Below, in pieces: positions 33,194-37,535 of a stretch of 37,535 bases of DNA. Source of the DNA: Bdellovibrionales bacterium CG12_big_fil_rev_8_21_14_0_65_38_15 (lineage in GTDB: Bacteria > Bdellovibrionota > Bacteriovoracia > Bacteriovoracales > Bacteriovoracaceae); NCBI GenBank assembly GCA_002787775.1, contig PCUW01000051.1:1-37535 (forward strand), read 5' to 3'. Positions within the stretch are counted from its first letter, which is position 1. Each line of letters starts with the position of its first letter. The notes under the pieces are model-generated. The model was not told the origin of the DNA and made no database searches. It was given only the letters and a program-made list of their open reading frames with translations. The position numbers were made by a program, and so were the translations under genes.

Positions 33194-35530
33194 TTACGCT
33201 GATGGAGAGCTGGCCAGCACCTTGCGTCGTTTAGCCCCTTCCTGAGGTCCAACAACTCCTTGGCTTTCCATCTCTTCAATCAATCTAGCCGCTCGGTTAT
33301 AGCCGATTTTTAGACGGCGCTGAAGAAATGACGCACTCGCTGCCTGTGTTTCAATCACTAATTTTACAGCTTGTTCATAAAGCGCCGCATCATCAGTTCC
33401 TTCCATGCTTGATATGTGTGAGCCAAATGAATATGGATCTGCTTCTTTTTCGCCGCCATTTTCAAGGAAGTCCATGGCCGCTGTATGAAAGTTCGTTCCG
33501 ATTTCTTCAGAGATCTTATCTGTTAGAGCTTCAATCTCATTTTCATCAACATAAGATGAATGAACGCGAACGATATTGGTTCCAGCCTTATAAAGCATGT
33601 CACCCTTACCAAGAAGTTTCTCTGCACCATTAGTGTTGAGAATCGTTCTACTGTCGGTGTCGGTCGTAACTTTAAATGAAACTCTGGTTGGGAAGTTCGA
33701 TTTAATAAGACCTGTGATCACATCAACTGACGGACGTTGAGTCGCAAGAACTAAGTGAATACCAGCAGCTCTGGCCTTAGCAGCCAAACGACAAATTGAA
33801 TTTTCAATTTCTTTACCGGCTTTAGTTAAAATAAGATCAGCAAACTCATCAACGATAATCACAATGTATGGAAGTGAATAATCATCACCTGGCTCATTGT
33901 CGTAGTATTGATGGATGGCAGCTAAAACATCAGGAGTTGCACGCTCTAGCTTTTCATTAAAGCCTTCAATATTTCTAACCCCAAGTTCTTTTAAAATTGA
34001 ATAACGACGTTCCATCTCTTGAACTGCCCAAAGCATTGAAACAGAAGCCATTTTTGCATCTGTAATGACCGGCATAATCAAATGAGGCAGTTTCGCATAA
34101 AGAGCAAGTTCAAGTTGTTTAGGGTCAATTAGAATCAACTTCATTTGCTCTGGAGATCTTTTTACAAGAAGAGAAACCAGGAGCGTATTAATAAATACAG
34201 ATTTACCAGCACCGGTTGCCCCGGCCACCAGCATGTGCGGCATCGCCGCAAGGTCGACTACCATTGTGTCGCCAAAAGCATTTTTACCCATCGCAACTGG
34301 AAGATGAAATTTAGAATTATTAAAGTCTTTAGTGCTTAAGACTTCATCAAGATAAATAATATCGCGTGGATTACGTGGCACTTCGATACCAACAGTATCT
34401 CTACCTATCATTGGGTAAACAACACGAATCGCTGCCCCCATAAGTGCCATAGAAAGATCGTCCTCTGCATTTTTAATTTTTGAAACTCGAACACCAGCTC
34501 CAAGCTTCAATTCAAAGGTATCAACAACTGGTCCTTTCAAGACATTAATCACTTCAGCTTCAACGTTAAATTCTTTAAGTTTTTCTTCTACGCGAATCTT
34601 AATATCAGCAAAATAATCATCATTTGGTGCGCGGCCTGGGTTGGCATTTTTCTTATGACTAATTTGAGAAACAATATCGTAATAATTTTGATTACTAGTT
34701 GTTTGGCTTTTTCTTGTTTTGGCCGAAGCTTTTGAAGATTGTGGCATCTGAACTTCTTCAATATCTTCGAATGCCATCTCTTGGGCTGTCGCCTCGTAAC
34801 TTGATTCTCGAACTGGCTCAGCTCTTACTTCTTGGATTTCTTCAGGTTCTACTTTTTCGATAACAGGATTTGGTCTTAAGCGACGTACTGGTGAAGATGA
34901 GACTTGTTCACCTTTAAGCGTCTGTGGGAGTTCACGCTTAAGCATTCCAGGAAGTGCCTTAATTTTTTCGCTCATCATCTTAGATTTAGATAAAAGTCCG
35001 AGTCCTTGTACAAATTGAAAAGTGACAAGGGGTCCTTGTTTAGACCAATAAAGCGTTTTAATGCAAAAGTCTTTAAACGATCCTCTGAAGGTTCCAAATA
35101 AAAAGGCAAATGAGCCTAAAACTAAAGTTGATCCTAGAGAAAAATCTGAAACATAATTCTTAACAATATAAAGAAGCCCACTTCCAAGCATCTCTGGAGC
35201 AAAAATATAAAACGCGGATAAAGATACTAGTGTAAGAGTCAGGGCATTTAGACAATCAACAGGAGATTCACGCTTTGAATAGACGAACGCATATGACAGA
35301 GAAAAAATAAAGAATGGAGCTACGATCCATGGGCCAACATAATAACCAATAGACGCTAATAAGGATGAGAAGTAATAACTAATAATATTAACAGAGGCAT
35401 TTTCAGAACTAATTGAATAAAGATTGTCTGGTAACGCTTCGCCGTAAAAAAACGAAGTCACAGCAACAATTGTCACTGCAAATAGGAACATAATTTCAAT
35501 TTTTAAAAATTTTGAAGATGTATTGTGCAT
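33194..35530 (-). CDS. ftsK: DNA translocase FtsK/SpoIIIE
   Basis: FtsK is the septum-anchored ATPase that moves chromosome ends apart before division. The 778-residue protein has N-terminal membrane segments (to about 150), a variable linker (about 190-290, Glu- and Pro-rich), then the motor: FELKLGAGVRVSKI (alpha domain), Walker A VAGATGAGKSVFI (about 426-438), LILIDPKQLELALY, Walker B YIVIIVDEFADLI, LATQRPSVDVITGLIKSNFP, and the C-terminal gamma winged helix ASFLQRRLKIGYNRAARLIE that reads KOPS-like polar sites. ATG 35530 lies 6 bases after a near-consensus promoter -10, suggesting a leaderless mRNA; ATG 35599 is also in frame. It is shorter than E. coli FtsK because the linker is short. 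Confidence 0.95.
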   Translation of the reverse strand: MHNTSSKFLKIEIMFLFAVTIVAVTSFFYGEALPDNLYSISSENASVNIISYYFSSLLASIGYYVGPWIVAPFFIFSLSYAFVYSKRESPVDCLNALTLTLVSLSAFYIFAPEMLGSGLLYIVKNYVSDFSLGSTLVLGSFAFLFGTFRGSFKDFCIKTLYWSKQGPLVTFQFVQGLGLLSKSKMMSEKIKALPGMLKRELPQTLKGEQVSSSPVRRLRPNPVIEKVEPEEIQEVRAEPVRESSYEATAQEMAFEDIEEVQMPQSSKASAKTRKSQTTSNQNYYDIVSQISHKKNANPGRAPNDDYFADIKIRVEEKLKEFNVEAEVINVLKGPVVDTFELKLGAGVRVSKIKNAEDDLSMALMGAAIRVVYPMIGRDTVGIEVPRNPRDIIYLDEVLSTKDFNNSKFHLPVAMGKNAFGDTMVVDLAAMPHMLVAGATGAGKSVFINTLLVSLLVKRSPEQMKLILIDPKQLELALYAKLPHLIMPVITDAKMASVSMLWAVQEMERRYSILKELGVRNIEGFNEKLERATPDVLAAIHQYYDNEPGDDYSLPYIVIIVDEFADLILTKAGKEIENSICRLAAKARAAGIHLVLATQRPSVDVITGLIKSNFPTRVSFKVTTDTDSRTILNTNGAEKLLGKGDMLYKAGTNIVRVHSSYVDENEIEALTDKISEEIGTNFHTAAMDFLENGGEKEADPYSFGSHISSMEGTDDAALYEQAVKLVIETQAASASFLQRRLKIGYNRAARLIEEMESQGVVGPQEGAKRRKVLASSPSA

Positions 35531-35536
35531 AGGATA

Positions 35537-35565
35537 ATTGTAATTGCCCAATGCATGGGTGTCCA
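35537..35565 (-). promoter_or_regulatory. Promoter of ftsK, likely giving a leaderless mRNA
   Basis: On the minus strand TGGACA (35560-35565, 5 of 6 to the -35 consensus) and TACAAT (35537-35542, 5 of 6) are exactly 17 bases apart. Six bases separate the -10 from ATG 35530, so transcription should begin at or next to that start codon. No Shine-Dalgarno sequence precedes the ATG. Confidence 0.6.
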
Positions 35566-35639
35566 GAAGAGAAGAAGTAAAGAGATTGATCGTAAACATA
35601 ATCAAACGCGCCGCAAAAGCAAAGACGAACGCTTATTTA

Positions 35640-35648
35640 TGCTAAAAT
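35640..35648 (+). promoter_or_regulatory. Extended -10 for the gene at 35655 (leaderless)
   Basis: TGCTAAAAT is an extended -10 (TGn plus TAAAAT, 5 of 6). It is followed by 6 bases and then the ATG. No good -35 and no Shine-Dalgarno sequence are present, which fits an extended -10 promoter and a leaderless transcript. Confidence 0.4.
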
Positions 35649-35654
35649 TCGTAA

Positions 35655-35981
35655 ATGCATATTTTCATTAACTTGGCTTTGGCCTTCATTCTTGTTGTTC
35701 AATTATTCGGGAATTTCACCAATTATCTTCCTGGCGCATGGAAAATGTTTAGCTCTGTTGAAAAGGTCGAATGCTCTTTAATTGATAGTAAGGGCAAATC
35801 CTATGATGTTTACGATTATGTTTACGAAAATTTTTATATTATTAAAAAGTCAGTTTGCCCTGAAATTGCACAGTTTATTTGTCAAAAGGAGTTGCTTGAA
35901 GATTCTCTAAGTCTTCAGGTAAATGATTTGAAATACACAACAAAAGGATGCGATTTTCATGCAATTCCTTCAAATCCTTAA
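35655..35981 (+). CDS. Small membrane-anchored or exported protein of unknown function
   Basis: The 108-residue protein begins with a hydrophobic segment (MHIFINLALAFILVVQLFGN) that can be a signal anchor or an uncleaved signal peptide. The rest carries four cysteines (VECSL, SVCPE, FICQK, KGCDF), which would favour disulfides outside the cytoplasm. I recognise no family. It overlaps by 23 bases the next gene, for an HTTM-like membrane protein. The pairing suggests joint function. Confidence 0.6.
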   Translation: MHIFINLALAFILVVQLFGNFTNYLPGAWKMFSSVEKVECSLIDSKGKSYDVYDYVYENFYIIKKSVCPEIAQFICQKELLEDSLSLQVNDLKYTTKGCDFHAIPSNP

Positions 35982-36735
35982 ATCTAAAAAAAATAATGAA
36001 CTCTATATATGGGGACTGATGCTCACCCTCATATTAATAATTATTGAAGAGTTTTTGATGCCTAGATCAGGAATTCATAGCGGAGATCTCTATCCCAGGT
36101 ACTTTTTATTAAAGCCAATCCCTAGCCAATTTATTTATGTCTTTGAATGGATTTTACAAATCTCTTGTATTGTTTTGATTATAAAAAGAAAGTTTACCAA
36201 GCCAGCATTGTTAACCTTGACGACGATTTTCATCTTTGGAACGTTACAAGTTTATTCAAATCATAAATTCCTGGTCTTAATTAATTTACTCTCTCTATGT
36301 CTTTCGAAAGACATCTATCTGTCGCCTAGTGGAGATAAACAACAAAATAAGATTTATAATTTCATTAAGATTCAGCTCATTATTGTTTATTTTTTTTCGC
36401 TAGCATATAAGCTGGAGGGTTCGTTTTATAATGGTCAATCGCTAGAAGTACTTCTCAGTACAATTGCAAATTCTAGTTTCGAACCTATTATTAGTAAGTC
36501 ATTTCATTTGTGGCTCATTCAATTTCCAACAATAATCTTGATTTTCAGCTGGATGACATTGCTCTTTGAAGGAATTATTCCAATTGCATTAAGTCGATAT
36601 TATAAAGTTGGATTATTGATGCAAATTATATTGCACGCAGGCTTTTCATTTTTAATGCCTGGAATTTTAACATTCGGATCAATAATGATCACAATGGGAA
36701 TTCTTTTTAGCCATAATAATTCACAAGAGATGTAG
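35959..36735 (+). CDS. HTTM-like (gamma-carboxylase-related) multi-pass membrane protein
   Basis: The 258-residue protein has about six to seven membrane segments. The region FFSLAYKLEGSFYNGQSLEV (about 141-160), then LLFEGIIPIALSRYY and LLMQIILHAGFSFLMPG, follows the HTTM pattern (horizontally transferred transmembrane domain, distantly related to vitamin K-dependent gamma-carboxylase): a lysine after a Tyr-rich helix, then a Glu and a His in later helices. The extra-membrane domain of true carboxylases is absent. Function in bacteria is largely unknown for this group. Start ATG 35959 has AAAGGA about 10 bases upstream and overlaps the preceding gene. Confidence 0.62.
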   Translation: MQFLQILKSKKNNELYIWGLMLTLILIIIEEFLMPRSGIHSGDLYPRYFLLKPIPSQFIYVFEWILQISCIVLIIKRKFTKPALLTLTTIFIFGTLQVYSNHKFLVLINLLSLCLSKDIYLSPSGDKQQNKIYNFIKIQLIIVYFFSLAYKLEGSFYNGQSLEVLLSTIANSSFEPIISKSFHLWLIQFPTIILIFSWMTLLFEGIIPIALSRYYKVGLLMQIILHAGFSFLMPGILTFGSIMITMGILFSHNNSQEM

Positions 36736-36751
36736 ACCATACATCTCTTGT
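36723..36751. terminator. Perfect 12-bp hairpin between convergent genes
   Basis: ACAAGAGATGTA pairs perfectly with TACATCTCTTGT around the loop GACCA. It includes the stop of the HTTM-like gene and lies 8 bases from the stop of the minus-strand gene. A bidirectional terminator is the likely role, but neither side has a proper U-tract. Confidence 0.5.
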
Positions 36752-36759
36752 AAATGGTT

Positions 36760-37344
36760 TTACTTGATTCGAGGAAATCTACATTTCATCTGAGTTTTAG
36801 AGCCAAAAGGAATGAGGTAATAAAATAAGCCTCTCGTCTTGCTGATAATATTTAAAGTTAATTCTGTATTATCAGCATTGACTTGAATTCTATTTACAGT
36901 TTTTGCAGATCCACAAACGCCATAATCACAGCCAGAATCTCTTTGTTTGTCCTTAATCTCAAAATGATTCTTTTTTGATTTTAAGCCTTCAAAATTCATC
37001 TTTTGCATAGAATCAGTTTTCCCCGATTCAGAGTAAGATTTCTTTTTAACAATAGTCATACTTAGATTTGAACAATTAGCATCGACTTCAATTTTAATAT
37101 TAGTATTTGGCTCAACATAACCTGGAATACCAACACTTCCGTCACTCCCATTAATATAATCAGAAATGTGAGACGGTAGAATTGTATACAAGGGAGAATC
37201 ATCTCCAGGAGTATATTCTAATCCTTCAACTTGGCATCTCGCAGACATCGTTGAAACATCATACGATCCATTTAATTGGCTACACTCTGAGCCCATAGCG
37301 CTGTACACACCAATAAGTGTCATTATCAAAATTAATGATTTCAT
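36760..37344 (-). CDS. Exported cysteine-containing protein of unknown function
   Basis: The 194-residue protein has a signal peptide (MKSLILIMTLIGVYSAMG, cleavage near SEC). The mature part carries six cysteines (SECSQ, ARCQV, ANCSN, GCDYGVC with two, MKCRF), consistent with three disulfides in the periplasm or at the surface. The sequence is rich in short polar strands (IKIEVDANCSNLSMTIVKKK, IQVNADNTELTLNII), so a small beta-sandwich is plausible. I recognise no family. The Shine-Dalgarno GAGGAG lies in good position but is partly buried in a hairpin (37352-37379), so translation may be controlled. Confidence 0.72.
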   Translation of the reverse strand: MKSLILIMTLIGVYSAMGSECSQLNGSYDVSTMSARCQVEGLEYTPGDDSPLYTILPSHISDYINGSDGSVGIPGYVEPNTNIKIEVDANCSNLSMTIVKKKSYSESGKTDSMQKMNFEGLKSKKNHFEIKDKQRDSGCDYGVCGSAKTVNRIQVNADNTELTLNIISKTRGLFYYLIPFGSKTQMKCRFPRIK

Positions 37345-37351
37345 TATTACT

Positions 37352-37379
37352 CCTCAATTAGTTTCCCCAAACTAAGAGG
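37352..37379 (-). promoter_or_regulatory. Hairpin that buries the Shine-Dalgarno sequence of the gene at 37344
   Basis: On the minus strand TTAGTTT pairs perfectly with AAACTAA around a GGGG loop. The stem is extended by CCTC on the 5' side pairing with GAGG on the 3' side after a two-base TT bulge. That GAGG is the Shine-Dalgarno sequence, 7 bases before the ATG. The fold would hide the ribosome binding site. Confidence 0.5.
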
Positions 37380-37444
37380 TTACTATCTTGCGAGGTATGG
37401 ATTTAAAAGAGAGTTATAAATATTTTACAATTGGAATTTTAGAC

Positions 37445-37475
37445 AAAAAAAAGCCCCTCTTAAAAAGAGGGGCTT
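37445..37475 (-). terminator. Intrinsic terminator of the rRNA operon
   Basis: On the minus strand AAGCCCCTCTT pairs perfectly with AAGAGGGGCTT around a TTT loop, followed by eight T. It lies directly behind the 5S rRNA 3' end. Confidence 0.9.
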
Positions 37476-37479
37476 AAAG

Positions 37480-37535
37480 ATGGCGCATCTTGCTATTCTC
37501 ACACAAAGTTCCCCTTGCACTACCTTCGCCACTAC
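37480..37535 (-). rRNA. rrf: 5S ribosomal RNA, 3' part (gene continues beyond the window)
   Basis: Read on the minus strand, the last 56 bases match the 3' half of bacterial 5S rRNA: GAAGGTAGTG, GGGG, then TGTGAGAATAG and the terminal AGATGCGCCA. These correspond to the usual GATGGTAGTG, GGGG-CCCC and GTGAGAGTAGG-A-TCGCCA blocks. The terminator directly downstream supports the end of an rrn operon, with 23S and 16S genes expected outside the window. The exact 3' end may be off by a few bases. Confidence 0.85.

Noticed and set aside
36723..36751. 12-bp palindrome as an att site or transposon end
   Set aside because: It sits exactly between two convergent stops, has no direct repeats or mobile genes around it, and is better explained as a terminator hairpin.
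1..37535. CRISPR arrays, insertion sequences, tRNA genes
   Set aside because: I saw no regularly spaced repeats, no transposase-like protein and no cloverleaf-like sequence in my reading of the window.

Overview
The window reads as a low-GC Gram-negative chromosome, most likely a member of Bdellovibrionota close to Bacteriovorax, Halobacteriovorax or Peredibacter. This is inferred from gene order, many small exported proteins of unknown function, envelope genes with an outer membrane barrel, and the character of the proteins; no database was searched. Coding density is very high, most genes sit in tightly overlapping operons, and there is no gene-free stretch longer than 300 bases. The window opens inside an iron-sulfur oxidoreductase gene and closes inside a 5S rRNA gene on the minus strand.

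Layout. 1-4882 (+): the end of a CCG-domain Fe-S oxidoreductase, then three overlapping genes for exported proteins of unknown function. 4946-9652 (+): hisS, valS and an exported peroxiredoxin. 9647-15012: an AT-richer accessory block. It holds an OmpR-type regulator with a degenerate receiver (-), a tandem-HTH-like protein (+), an alpha/beta hydrolase interrupted by an in-frame TAA (-), a SAM methyltransferase (-), a divergent argininosuccinate synthase paralogue (+) and a LuxI/FeeM-like acyltransferase (+). 15009-17140 (-): a GT9 glycosyltransferase, an EI24/CysZ-like membrane protein and a DUF309 protein. 17225-21097 (+): an aromatic degradation operon (HisC-type aminotransferase, fumarylacetoacetase family, homogentisate dioxygenase family, flavin reductase family). 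21176-21625 (+): a small exported protein.

21653-33025 (-) is a long housekeeping stretch: rpsB-tsf / pyrH-frr-uppS-cdsA-rseP-tsaB-psd-like-pssA-outer membrane protein-truA, then tig from its own probable promoter. ftsK lies just upstream of rpsB. 35655-36735 (+) holds a small membrane-anchored protein and an HTTM-like membrane protein. 36760-37344 (-) is an exported protein, followed by the terminator and 3' end of a 5S rRNA gene.

Most notable points. (1) A compact putative small-molecule cluster: an acyltransferase resembling autoinducer synthases is translationally coupled to an ArgG paralogue whose substrate-binding residues are altered, opposite a methyltransferase and a broken hydrolase. 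(2) The phosphatidylserine decarboxylase homologue next to pssA lacks the autocatalytic serine and the Asp and His of the active site. (3) The rpsB leader can fold into a compact three-way junction. (4) Several genes look leaderless, with a -10 element 6 nt from the start codon. (5) One exported-protein gene has its Shine-Dalgarno sequence buried in a hairpin.
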